DNA of 9,795 bases from the NCBI GenBank assembly GCA_900546295.1, contig URCK01000065.1:1-9795 (forward strand), written 5' to 3'. The stretch is from an uncultured Eubacteriales bacterium. Its GTDB lineage: Bacteria > Bacillota > Clostridia > Oscillospirales > Oscillospiraceae. The notes under the pieces were generated by a model. The model was not told the origin of the DNA. It did not search any database and saw nothing but the letters and a program-made list of their open reading frames with translations. Below, piece by piece: positions 1 through 5,572 of the stretch. Position numbers and translations under genes: made by a program. Each line of letters starts with the position of its first letter. The first letter of the stretch is position 1.

Positions 1-1
1 A

Positions 2-406
2 TTATCGCTTGCTGAACTGCGGAGCGCGACGAGCTGCTTTGAGACCGTATTTCTTGCGCTCCTTCATACGAGGATCGCGCGTGAGGAAACCGGCCTTCTT
101 CAGGACGGTGCGGTACTCGGGGTTGACCAGCAGCAGAGCGCGGGCAACGCCGTGGCGCAGAGCGCCGGCCTGACCGGAAACGCCGCCGCCTTCAACGGTG
201 GCAACGATGTCGACCTTGCCGAGCTCTTCGGTAGCGGCGAGGGGCTGACGGACGACCATCTTCAGGGTCTCGAGACCGAAATACTCGTCGATATCGCGGC
301 CGTTGATGGTGATGGAGCCGGTGCCGTTCTGGAAGAGGTGAACGCGGGCGACGGAGGACTTTCTACGGCCGGTGCCGTACAGATAAGGCTTCTTGGACTG
401 ATACAT
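2..406 (-). CDS. rpsI: 30S ribosomal protein S9
   Basis: Encodes S9 (uS9), a small-subunit protein whose basic C-terminal tail reaches the ribosomal P site and contacts peptidyl-tRNA. The 134-residue product is full length for the family. The N-terminal signature GTGRRKSSVARV lies at residues 11-22, and the basic C-terminal block RDPRMKERKKYGLKAARR ends in the invariant-type SKR tail at 132-134. The start ATG (404-406) follows the strong Shine-Dalgarno sequence TAAGGAGG (416-423), which overlaps the TAA stop of rplM, so the two genes are 14 nt apart and probably translationally coupled. It is the second gene of the standard rplM-rpsI operon and has no promoter of its own that I can see. The stop codon is only 1 base from the window edge, so the terminator is not visible. 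Confidence 0.98.
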   Translation of the reverse strand: MYQSKKPYLYGTGRRKSSVARVHLFQNGTGSITINGRDIDEYFGLETLKMVVRQPLAATEELGKVDIVATVEGGGVSGQAGALRHGVARALLLVNPEYRTVLKKAGFLTRDPRMKERKKYGLKAARRAPQFSKR

Positions 407-420
407 TCTTCTCTTCCTCC

Positions 421-849
421 TTAGACTTCGTAAGCTTCGGGCTTCTGGGCCTGCTGTTCGTGGGTGTCACCAGCGTAAACGTGCAGGCGCTTCAGGGAGT
501 CCTTGGTCACGGTGTTGCGGGGCATCATGCCGCGCACAGCCACGCGCATTGCAAGCTCGGGCTTCTCCTGCATGAGGATGCGGTACTTGGTCTCCTTCAG
601 ACCGCCGACCCAGCCGGAGTGAGTACGATAGTACTTCTGCTCCATCTTGTTGCCGGTGAGGACAGCCTTGGAAGCGTTGATGATGATGACGTTGTCGCCG
701 CAGTCGGCGTGCGGGGTGTAGGTGACTTTGCGCTTGCCGCGGAGCAGGTCAGCCGCAACAACGGCAGTCTTGCCCATGGGCTTGCCGGCAGCATCGATGA
801 CGTACCACTTACGCTCGATATTGCCCTTGTTCGCCATAAAAGTGGACAT
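421..849 (-). CDS. rplM: 50S ribosomal protein L13
   Basis: Encodes L13 (uL13), an early-assembling 23S rRNA-binding protein of the large subunit. The 142-residue length is normal. Family landmarks are the N-terminal KWYVIDAAGKPMGKTAVVAADLLRGK stretch (about 14-39), the central GDNVIIINASKAVLTGNK segment, the YYRTHSGWVGG motif and the late RGMMPRNT motif. The ATG at 847-849 has GGAGGAAA at 856-863 with good spacing; a second in-frame ATG four codons later (837) has no comparable site, so I keep the first. It is the promoter-proximal gene of an operon with rpsI. The promoter at 934-962 gives a leader of about 75-80 nt that can form a hairpin (877-899), suggesting possible autogenous control by L13. 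Confidence 0.98.
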   Translation of the reverse strand: MSTFMANKGNIERKWYVIDAAGKPMGKTAVVAADLLRGKRKVTYTPHADCGDNVIIINASKAVLTGNKMEQKYYRTHSGWVGGLKETKYRILMQEKPELAMRVAVRGMMPRNTVTKDSLKRLHVYAGDTHEQQAQKPEAYEV

Positions 850-876
850 GGTGTGTTTCCTCCATATTGATCTATG

Positions 877-899
877 AATGAAAGCTTGTGCTTTACATT
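877..899 (-). ncRNA. Hairpin in the rplM leader, candidate ribosomal-protein leader element
   Basis: On the minus strand the leader contains AATG-T-AAAGC-ACAA-GCTTT-CATT. This folds as a 4-bp lower stem and a 5-bp upper stem separated by one bulged U, with an ACAA loop. It lies between the predicted transcription start (about 927) and the rplM ribosome binding site (856-863). L13 leader structures upstream of rplM are known in Firmicutes. I cannot confirm from memory that this one matches the described consensus, so the assignment is tentative. Confidence 0.4.
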
Positions 900-933
900 T
901 GTATTGCCCCTTGGTAAAATCGGAACGAGTCTA

Positions 934-962
934 TTTATAGCATTCCTGCGCGGGAATGTCAA
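934..962 (-). promoter_or_regulatory. rplM-rpsI promoter (sigma-A type)
   Basis: On the minus strand there is a perfect -35 box TTGACA (957-962), a 17-nt spacer (940-956) and a -10 box TATAAA (934-939), 11 of 12 consensus bases. Transcription should begin near 927. An 18-bp palindrome, CATTCCTGCGCGGGAATG (941-958, arms CATTCC/GGAATG), fills the spacer and touches the -35 box. That is where a repressor site would block RNA polymerase. Confidence 0.85.
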
Positions 963-1000
963 CACCATTTTAATTTAGCGCAAACAATGCTCGTGAATAC

Positions 1001-1038
1001 TCTTGTTTTCTCTCGTTTTCTCTCGTTTTCTGAAAACG
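1001..1038. repeat. Three tandem 10-bp T-tract repeats plus a short palindrome
   Basis: TCTTGTTTTC, TCTCGTTTTC and TCTCGTTTTC follow each other without gap (1001-1030). The last copy runs into an inverted repeat CGTTTTC-T-GAAAACG (1024-1038). The T4 tracts recur every 10 bp, close to one helical turn, which is the arrangement that bends DNA. The element lies between the rplM promoter and the start of the TtcA-like gene, with no gene of its own. I cannot assign a convincing -35/-10 pair for the TtcA-like gene in this gap. Confidence 0.6.
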
Positions 1039-1078
1039 CAAAATCAAATTCTTTCATTTTTTCCAAGGAGCAAGGCTT

Positions 1079-1810
1079 ATGCAGGAAATTTTAGGGCTCG
1101 TGCGCCGCTGCGTCACGGACTATGACATGATCCAGGCGGGGGAGACCGTCGCCGTCGGCGTTTCCGGCGGCAAGGACTCACTCGTTACGCTCGCCGCGCT
1201 TGCGCGGCTCTCACAGTTTTATCAAAAGCCCTTCCATGTCGCGGCCATCACGGTCGAAACGGGCGTACCAGGCATGAACTTCGACGCCGTCGCGGCGTAT
1301 TGCAAATCGCTCGGCGTGGAGTACATCCGCGTGGACGTGCCGATCTACGAGGTCGTCTTTTTGGAGCGCAAGGAAAAAAATCCATGCTCGCTGTGCGCAA
1401 AGCTGCGGCGCGGCGCGCTCTCGACGGCGATGAACGAGCACGGCATCAAAAAGATCGCGCTCGGCCACCACTATGATGACGCGGTGGAAACACTCTTGAT
1501 GAATCTCCTTTTCGAAGGGCGCATCGGCTGCTTCCAGCCCGTCACTTACCTCAGCCGCACGGACGTTTACCAGATCCGCCCGCTGCTCTATGTGAAAGAG
1601 CAGCAGGTGCGCAAGGTCGCCGCCAAGCTGGAGCTGCCCATCGTCCAGAACCCCTGCCCGGCCAACGGCGAAACGCGCCGGCAGGAGGTCAAGGAGCTCA
1701 TCGAGTCGCTCTCGGAGCGCTACCCCGACCTCAAGCAGAAGCTTTTCGGCGCGATGCAGCGCTATCCGCTCTACGGCTGGGATACGGAAACTGCCGAGAG
1801 CGTCAAATGA
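1079..1810 (+). CDS. TtcA-like PP-loop tRNA thiolation protein
   Basis: Member of the TilS/TtcA adenine-nucleotide alpha-hydrolase (PP-loop) group. These enzymes adenylate a tRNA base and, in TtcA, replace oxygen with sulfur to give 2-thiocytidine at position 32 using a [4Fe-4S] cluster. Visible landmarks are the ATP-pyrophosphatase loop SGGKDS (residues 29-34), a CSLC pair (C103, C106), the GHHYDDAVET motif (129-138) and a third cysteine in NPCP (C193). This C-x2-C plus distal Cys pattern is the TtcA cluster signature, and its presence argues against TilS (lysidine synthetase). The 243-residue length is somewhat shorter than E. coli TtcA. The ATG at 1079 has AAGGAG at 1065-1070, 8 nt upstream. 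It stands alone between the divergent rplM operon and convergent bofA, whose stop is 29 nt away. The exact tRNA target in this organism is not shown by the sequence. Confidence 0.8.
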   Translation: MQEILGLVRRCVTDYDMIQAGETVAVGVSGGKDSLVTLAALARLSQFYQKPFHVAAITVETGVPGMNFDAVAAYCKSLGVEYIRVDVPIYEVVFLERKEKNPCSLCAKLRRGALSTAMNEHGIKKIALGHHYDDAVETLLMNLLFEGRIGCFQPVTYLSRTDVYQIRPLLYVKEQQVRKVAAKLELPIVQNPCPANGETRRQEVKELIESLSERYPDLKQKLFGAMQRYPLYGWDTETAESVK

Positions 1811-1839
1811 CGGTCCCGGCAGCACAGACCTGCTATGTA

Positions 1840-2106
1840 CTAAATAAATATCATCCGCAGCAAAATGAGCAGCGCAAGGCCCGGCACGCCGAGCACGGCG
1901 ATGATGAGCGCATTGAAGAGATTCAAGCCCAGCGAGAGCTTTGCAAGCACGCCCAACACGTTCAGCAGTCCCAAGAGGGCAAAGCCCAAAAGCGTATTGA
2001 CGAGCAGCCTTCCCGCAAGCTTCAGCGGGGAGGCGAACAGCTTGAGCACGGCAAGCAGCGCGAAGAGCGCGAACGCCGCGAGCAGCGCCTTTTCCGCTAT
2101 CTCCAT
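1840..2106 (-). CDS. bofA: Pro-sigma-K processing inhibitor BofA family protein
   Basis: In B. subtilis, BofA is a small mother-cell membrane protein that, with SpoIVFA, holds the intramembrane protease SpoIVFB inactive until the forespore signals, delaying pro-sigma-K cleavage. This 88-residue product has the family size and is almost wholly hydrophobic, with likely membrane segments at about 5-25, 32-56 and 62-86. The C-terminal family signature is visible as LGLNLFNALIIAVLGVPGL (GLN at 60-62, LGVPG at 72-76). N49 and N62 fall near the two asparagines I recall as needed for inhibition in B. subtilis, but I have not aligned them. Its ATG (2104-2106) lies inside the end of yaaL, a 10-nt overlap, with GAGGGGG as ribosome binding site, so translation is coupled to yaaL. 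Whether this organism runs the SpoIVFB checkpoint cannot be told from here. Confidence 0.85.
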   Translation of the reverse strand: MEIAEKALLAAFALFALLAVLKLFASPLKLAGRLLVNTLLGFALLGLLNVLGVLAKLSLGLNLFNALIIAVLGVPGLALLILLRMIFI

Positions 2107-2363
2107 GCGCCCGCCCCCTCTGTGCAGGTGCGCTGCTCGGCTGTGCCGCCGCGCGCCTTGATCTGCCGCAGCAGGTAGTTGTAGCGCGAGAGGACCGCGT
2201 TGATCTCATACACGCAGGAATCCACCAGCTCCGGCTCGCAGACCGCGTTGAAGCGGGCATAGGCCTGCGAGAGCGCAAAGCGCGTGTCGCTCAGCTCGCT
2301 GAACAGCTCCTGCATCGACGCGTCGCGCGCGATCTCGCGGCGGAAAAGATCGGCCTTTCGCAT
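2097..2363 (-). CDS. yaaL: YaaL/DUF2508 family protein
   Basis: A small 88-residue soluble protein of unknown function from the YaaL (DUF2508) family. The helical pattern typical of the family is seen: an N-terminal amphipathic stretch, then EPELVD (43-48), then SRYNYLLRQIK (59-69), and a short low-complexity tail. In B. subtilis yaaL sits directly between recR and bofA; here it directly precedes and overlaps bofA by 10 nt, which supports the identification more than the sequence alone. The ATG at 2361-2363 has a strong AAGGAGG (2372-2378). The likely promoter at 2395-2422 resembles sigma-E sites, which would place yaaL-bofA expression in the mother cell during sporulation. Confidence 0.75.
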   Translation of the reverse strand: MRKADLFRREIARDASMQELFSELSDTRFALSQAYARFNAVCEPELVDSCVYEINAVLSRYNYLLRQIKARGGTAEQRTCTEGAGAWR

Positions 2364-2394
2364 GTTGTTGCCCTCCTTGTCCCGTTATGCTTCC

Positions 2395-2422
2395 AGTGTA
2401 TGGGGATTGTGGGCAATTATTC
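2395..2422 (-). promoter_or_regulatory. Candidate sigma-E-type promoter of yaaL-bofA
   Basis: On the minus strand, CATACACT (2395-2402) matches the B. subtilis sigma-E -10 consensus CATACAnT at every defined base. GAATAAT (2416-2422) matches the -35 consensus KMATATT at 6 of 7, with a 13-nt spacer. Transcription would start near 2388, about 25 nt upstream of the yaaL start codon. B. subtilis bofA belongs to the sigma-E regulon, which fits. The consensus is recalled and no genome-wide background was computed. Confidence 0.55.
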
Positions 2423-2449
2423 CGCATTTCAAACAGGGAGGAAGAGGAA

Positions 2450-2896
2450 ATGATGGAGCATGAAGCATATATGCGCGAGGCGCTGCGCCTTGCGCGCGAG
2501 GCCGCGGCGGAGGGGGAAGTCCCCGTCGGCTGCGTCGTCGTCAAGGACGGCGAGATCATCGGCAGCGGTCGCAACCGGCGCGAGGAATTGCAGCGCACCT
2601 CGTCCCACGCCGAGATGGAGGCCATCGCGCAGGCGAACGAGGCGCTGAAGTCCTGGCGGCTCGACGGCTGCACGCTTTATGTGACGCTCGAACCATGCCC
2701 CATGTGCGCGGGGGCCATCGTCAACGCGCGCATCCCGCGCGTCTACTACGGTGCGCGCGACGAGGCGATGGGCGCCTGCGGCGGCGTGCTGAACCTTTTT
2801 ATGGAGCAGTTTCCCTTCCGTCCCGCGCTCGTGGGCGGTATTTTGAAAGAAGAGTGCAGCGCCGTGCTGTCGGATTTTTTCCGCACACTGCGCTGA
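2450..2896 (+). CDS. tadA: tRNA-specific adenosine deaminase TadA
   Basis: Zinc enzyme that converts adenosine 34 to inosine in the anticodon of tRNA-Arg(ACG), allowing it to read CGU, CGC and CGA. The 148-residue product has the complete cytidine/deoxycytidylate-deaminase core: the VGCVVV strand (26-31), the zinc-binding and catalytic HAE (H53, E55) and PCPMC with zinc ligands C83 and C86, followed by AGAIVNARIPRVYYGARD. The reading frame stays open upstream to an ATG at 2387, but that segment has no ribosome binding site and no family similarity. The start at 2450 follows GGGAGGA (2436-2442) and begins directly with the family's N-terminal helix. An adjacent second ATG at 2453 is possible. 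It is divergent from yaaL-bofA and convergent with the alarmone synthetase. Confidence 0.95.
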   Translation: MMEHEAYMREALRLAREAAAEGEVPVGCVVVKDGEIIGSGRNRREELQRTSSHAEMEAIAQANEALKSWRLDGCTLYVTLEPCPMCAGAIVNARIPRVYYGARDEAMGACGGVLNLFMEQFPFRPALVGGILKEECSAVLSDFFRTLR

Positions 2897-2903
2897 AGAG
2901 AAA

Positions 2904-2928
2904 AAAGCGCGGCTGCAAGCCGCGCTTT
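2904..2928 (-). terminator. Rho-independent terminator of the alarmone synthetase gene
   Basis: An 11-bp stem, AAAGCGCGGCT/AGCCGCGCTTT (2904-2914 with 2918-2928), has a 3-nt loop. Read on the minus strand it is followed by a run of six T (complement of 2901-2906) and more pyrimidines, a good terminator for the gene ending at 2972. Read on the plus strand it starts 7 nt after the tadA stop, but the T-tract is interrupted (TTTCTC), so it may also act more weakly for tadA. Confidence 0.85.
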
Positions 2929-2971
2929 CTCATATTCTGATATGTGCATTTTCCGCGCGAAAGCGGAGACC

Positions 2972-3628
2972 TTACTCCGCCGAGGCCGACTCGGCGGCTT
3001 TGATGCGCTGGTACATATCCTGCATCTGACGGTCGATCTCGGCGATCTTGTCCGCGCAGGTGAACATCTCCTCGTTGATGCCCGCGGGGAGCTTCGACTT
3101 GTCCGCCTTGTAGCGGATGTCATGCTCGAGGCTTGCCCAGAAGTCCATTGCGATCGTGCGGATCTGGATCTCCGCCATGACGTACTCCGTGCGGTCGGAG
3201 AGGTAGACCGGCACGCGGATATCGAGATGCAGCGAGCGGTAGCCGTTGTAGTTCGGCGTCTGGATATAGTCCTGCTTTTTGATGATCTCCACATCCGTCT
3301 GGCGCGCGAGCATCTCCGATACGCGGTATACATCGTCGATGTAGCTGCACACCACGCGCACACCTGCGATGTCGTTGACATTTTCCCGTGCGGAGGCGAT
3401 GGTGACGGGCAACCCCTTTTTCACGAGCTTTGCCACGATGCTCTCCTGCGACTTGACGCGCCCTTCGATGTGGTGGATGGGGTTTCGCGCGTAGAGAACG
3501 TTGAACTCGCTGTTGAGGATGTCAAATTTCAGCGAAAGCTGCTTGACCGCTGCGCTGTAGAGGTTGCGCAGCAGGAGGAAATCATGCGGGTCCTCGCAAA
3601 GCTTGGGACGGTTCGCTGCTCGATTCAT
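2972..3628 (-). CDS. relQ: Small alarmone synthetase, RelQ/YjbM-type GTP pyrophosphokinase
   Basis: Cytosolic single-domain enzyme that transfers pyrophosphate from ATP to GDP or GTP, making (p)ppGpp without ribosome control. The 218-residue length is typical of small alarmone synthetases, and it has neither the hydrolase (HD) domain nor TGS/ACT domains of Rel. Motifs in order are the basic GRVKSQESIVAKL (56-68), NDIAGVRVV with the metal-binding Asp (D86), KKQDYIQTPNYNGYRSLHL (117-135) for nucleotide binding, and EIQIRTIAMDFWASLEH (153-169) with the catalytic-type Glu (E153). The RelQ rather than RelP subtype is a judgement from overall pattern. The ATG at 3626-3628 has only a modest AAAGGCAGG upstream. 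It has its own promoter (3688-3716) and terminator, and is divergent from the AI-2E family gene. Confidence 0.9.
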   Translation of the reverse strand: MNRAANRPKLCEDPHDFLLLRNLYSAAVKQLSLKFDILNSEFNVLYARNPIHHIEGRVKSQESIVAKLVKKGLPVTIASARENVNDIAGVRVVCSYIDDVYRVSEMLARQTDVEIIKKQDYIQTPNYNGYRSLHLDIRVPVYLSDRTEYVMAEIQIRTIAMDFWASLEHDIRYKADKSKLPAGINEEMFTCADKIAEIDRQMQDMYQRIKAAESASAE

Positions 3629-3687
3629 TCTGTGCCTGCCTTTCTGCCGGCGGCGTCTGTGCCGCGGCGGCGTGATCGTTTGCCTTC

Positions 3688-3716
3688 AGTATAGCAGACG
3701 ATTGCCGCCGCGCCAA
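3688..3716 (-). promoter_or_regulatory. Promoter of the alarmone synthetase gene
   Basis: Minus-strand -35 TTGGCG (3711-3716), a 17-nt spacer and -10 TATACT (3688-3693), preceded by TGC to give an extended -10. The predicted start near 3681 gives a 5' leader of about 50 nt. Confidence 0.7.
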
Positions 3717-3801
3717 GGGGAGAAATGCGATTTGCCGCTAAGAACGCGTGGGGAAACGCATGGCGCGGGGCAGAATATGGAAAAATGAACGCGGATAGCG
3801 C

Positions 3802-3836
3802 TTGCAAAGTGATATCTGCCGCTCTATAATTATAAT
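3802..3836 (+). promoter_or_regulatory. Promoter of the AI-2E family transporter gene
   Basis: The -35 box TTGCAA (3802-3807), an exact 17-nt spacer and a perfect -10 TATAAT (3825-3830), which is immediately repeated (TATAAT, 3831-3836). A -10 at either copy gives starts about 6 bp apart. The transcript would begin near 3837-3843, so in-frame TTG (3802) and ATG (3835) codons upstream of the real start cannot be used. Confidence 0.8.
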
Positions 3837-3909
3837 GAAAGGATATGCGCGGCGTTCGCTGCTCCGGGCGGAAGGAGAGAGCGGGCGCGCGAAAGGGATC
3901 GAAAACAGC

Positions 3910-5034
3910 ATGGATAAAAAACTCAAACAGCAATTTTTGCTCGTCGCCTTTGGCGTGGCGCTCTACGCGGCGCTGATGAATCTCGGCGCGGTCGCGCACT
4001 TTCTGCGCCGCTTCGCTTCGCTCCTTACGCCCGTCATCACTGGGCTTTTGATGGCTTTTGTGCTCAGCGTGCCGATGCTGGGCATCGCAAAGCGCTTAAA
4101 GCGCCGGATGCCGCAGGCAAAGGAAAAGACGATCGATGCGCTGAGCCTTGCGTTGACGGTCCTGTGCGTTGTGGTGGCGGTGGTGCTGCTGTGCGTGCTG
4201 GCGCTGCCGCAGCTCGCCGCTTCGCTTGGGAGCATCGGCACGCTGGTGAAGGAGCACTGGCCGGATTGGGCGCGCCTGCTCTCGGACTACGGCGTGGACA
4301 CGAGCGAGCTCACCGAGCGCATCGCCGCGCTCGACTGGAAAACCGTGATCGACCGGGCGCTCACCGGCGCGGGCGCGCTGATCGGCTCGGTGATGGACAT
4401 CGCCGGGACGACGGTCTCGGCGGTGATGAACGTCGTCTTCGCGGCGGTCATCATGTTCTATGTGCTGACCGACCGGAGAAACCTTGCCCGCGGGGCAAAG
4501 CGGCTGCTCTTCGCCGGATTGAAGGAAGAGCGGGCAGAGTATATCTGCCGCGTCGCGCGCCTGACGCACGATACCTATGCAAAGTTCCTCTCGGGCCAGT
4601 GCGTGGAGGTCGTGATCCTCGGCACGATGATCTTCCTCGCCTTTACCCTCTGCGGCATTCCCTATGCGGGCCTGACGGCCGCGCTGACGGCGGCCTTCGC
4701 CTTTGTGCCCTATGTCGGCGCGCTGGCCTCCTGCGCGATCGGCGTACTGCTGACGCTGCTTGCCCAGCCGGACAAGGCGCTTCTCTGCCTCATCGTCTAT
4801 CAGGCGGTGCAGTTTGTGGAAAACCAGTTCATCTACCCGCATGTGGTCGGCGGCAGCGTGGGTCTTGCCCCGCTGTGGACGCTGCTTGCAGCGCTGCTGG
4901 GCGGAAAGCTCTTCGGCCTTGTTGGCATCGTGTTTTTCATCCCCCTTATGGCCGTGGCGCTCCAGCTTGTGCATGAGCGCACGGCGCGGCGACTTGCGGA
5001 AAAGCACCTTGCGCGCGAGGACCTCATCGAATAG
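3910..5034 (+). CDS. AI-2E family transporter
   Basis: Integral membrane protein of the AI-2E (formerly UPF0118) family. Despite the name, members include autoinducer-2 exporters, Na+/H+ antiporter-like proteins and the Bacillus sporulation protein YtvI, so the substrate is open. The 374-residue length and topology fit: hydrophobic segments at about 9-30, 36-58 and 75-100, then a long polar stretch to about 165, then segments from about 165-185 and 228 to the C-terminus. The C-terminal half carries the family signature AFVPYVGALASC, the QFVENQFIYPHVVGGSVGLAPLWTLLAALLGGKLFG block and VGIVFFIPLMAV. The start at 3910 is chosen because the promoter lies at 3802-3836. Its ribosome binding site (AAAGGG, 3892-3897) is distant at 12 nt and weak. 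It is monocistronic, ending in a strong terminator. Confidence 0.88.
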   Translation: MDKKLKQQFLLVAFGVALYAALMNLGAVAHFLRRFASLLTPVITGLLMAFVLSVPMLGIAKRLKRRMPQAKEKTIDALSLALTVLCVVVAVVLLCVLALPQLAASLGSIGTLVKEHWPDWARLLSDYGVDTSELTERIAALDWKTVIDRALTGAGALIGSVMDIAGTTVSAVMNVVFAAVIMFYVLTDRRNLARGAKRLLFAGLKEERAEYICRVARLTHDTYAKFLSGQCVEVVILGTMIFLAFTLCGIPYAGLTAALTAAFAFVPYVGALASCAIGVLLTLLAQPDKALLCLIVYQAVQFVENQFIYPHVVGGSVGLAPLWTLLAALLGGKLFGLVGIVFFIPLMAVALQLVHERTARRLAEKHLAREDLIE

Positions 5035-5049
5035 AGCGAATAACGCAAA

Positions 5050-5084
5050 AAAAGGACGACAGCTAAAAAAGCTGTCGTCCTTTT
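5050..5084. terminator. Bidirectional Rho-independent terminator
   Basis: A perfect 15-bp stem (5050-5064 with 5070-5084, core GGACGACAGCT/AGCTGTCGTCC) has an AAAAA loop. On the plus strand it ends in TTTT then TCTGCG, and on the minus strand in a run of seven T (complement of 5047-5053). It sits between the convergent AI-2E family gene (stop at 5034) and csoR (stop at 5091) and should end both transcripts. Confidence 0.92.
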
Positions 5085-5090
5085 CTGCGC

Positions 5091-5357
5091 TTACGACTGC
5101 GCCATGCGCTCGAGAAGCTGGAAGGCTTCCTCCAGCTTGGGGTCGACGTGGTCGGTTTGCAATGCCTCGCGCACGCAGCCTTCGATGTGCGCACGCATGA
5201 TCTCGCGGTTGGCACTCTTCAAGAGCGACTGCGTGGCAAGAAGCTGGTTGGAGATGTCCACACAGTAGCGGTCGTCGTCGATCATCTGCAAAATGCCGTC
5301 GAGCTGGCCGCGCGCGATCCTGAGCTTGCGGCGCACGGAATCGTGATCGGCTCTCAT
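5091..5357 (-). CDS. csoR: CsoR-family copper-sensing repressor
   Basis: Small all-helical DNA-binding repressor of the CsoR/RcnR/FrmR family (DUF156) that releases its operator on binding Cu(I). The 88-residue product shows the family pattern: KLRIARGQLDGILQMIDDDRYC (11-32), then the Q-AT-SLLKSAN helix, then HIEGCV. The Cu(I) ligand set Cys-x24-His-x3-Cys is intact at C32, H57 and C61, which favours copper-sensing CsoR over the nickel or formaldehyde members. Its ATG (5355-5357) lies 5 nt after the copA stop, with a GAGG site formed across the TGA stop, so it is translated in tandem with copA. A perfect CsoR-type palindrome in the operon promoter (7974-7992) implies it represses its own operon. 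Confidence 0.93.
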   Translation of the reverse strand: MRADHDSVRRKLRIARGQLDGILQMIDDDRYCVDISNQLLATQSLLKSANREIMRAHIEGCVREALQTDHVDPKLEEAFQLLERMAQS

Positions 5358-5362
5358 GGCCC

Positions 5363-5572
5363 TCAGCGGACGGAGAGGGCCTCGTAGCCCGCACCGTCGA
5401 CCGCAGCCTTGAGCGCCTCATCCGTCACGCTGCCGTCCACGCTGACAGTCGCGGACTTGCCCTCGAGGTCGACTGTTACCTCCTGCACGCCGGGAATGGC
5501 GGCGAGCGCCTCCTGCACGTGCTTGACGCAGTGCATACAGGCCATGCCTTCGATGCTGATAACTTTTTCCAT
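5363..5572 (-). CDS. copZ: Possible free CopZ copper chaperone from an internal start in copA
   Basis: The C-terminal 69 residues of the CopA frame form a complete CopZ-like copper chaperone domain: MEKVISIEG, then MACMHC with both Cu(I)-binding cysteines, the HVQEAL helix, and VTVDLEGKSATVSV strands, ending GAGYEALSVR. An in-frame ATG (5570-5572) opens it, with the strong Shine-Dalgarno sequence AAAAGGAG (5581-5588) 8 nt before. This looks exactly like the start of a separate gene, yet the copA frame is open through it. Both other frames stop in the linker just before it (TAG at 5617-5619, TGA at 5592-5594). It could be a fused domain only, a separate chaperone made from the same mRNA, or both. 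Free CopZ normally hands Cu(I) to CopA and CsoR. Confidence 0.5.
   Translation of the reverse strand: MEKVISIEGMACMHCVKHVQEALAAIPGVQEVTVDLEGKSATVSVDGSVTDEALKAAVDGAGYEALSVR

Noticed and set aside
1001..1038. CRISPR-like array
   Set aside because: Units are 10 bp, contiguous, with no spacers, and there are no cas genes.
1811..1839. Terminator between the convergent TtcA-like gene and bofA
   Set aside because: The gap is only 29 nt and contains no stable hairpin with a T-run.
1211..2278. Minus-strand open frame of 355 codons opposite the TtcA-like gene and across bofA/yaaL
   Set aside because: It overlaps three supported genes, has no ribosome binding site and shows no family motif.
2387..2449. 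N-terminal extension of TadA from ATG 2387
   Set aside because: No ribosome binding site, no similarity to the TadA N-terminus, and a strong site precedes 2450.
3802..3909. N-terminal extension of the AI-2E family protein from TTG 3802 or ATG 3835
   Set aside because: The TTG is the -35 box itself and the ATG overlaps the second TATAAT, so neither is likely to be on the mRNA.
4096..5421. Long minus-strand open frame of 441 codons opposite the AI-2E family gene and across csoR
   Set aside because: It crosses a strong bidirectional terminator and two real genes and has Arg/His-rich shadow composition with no recognisable domain.
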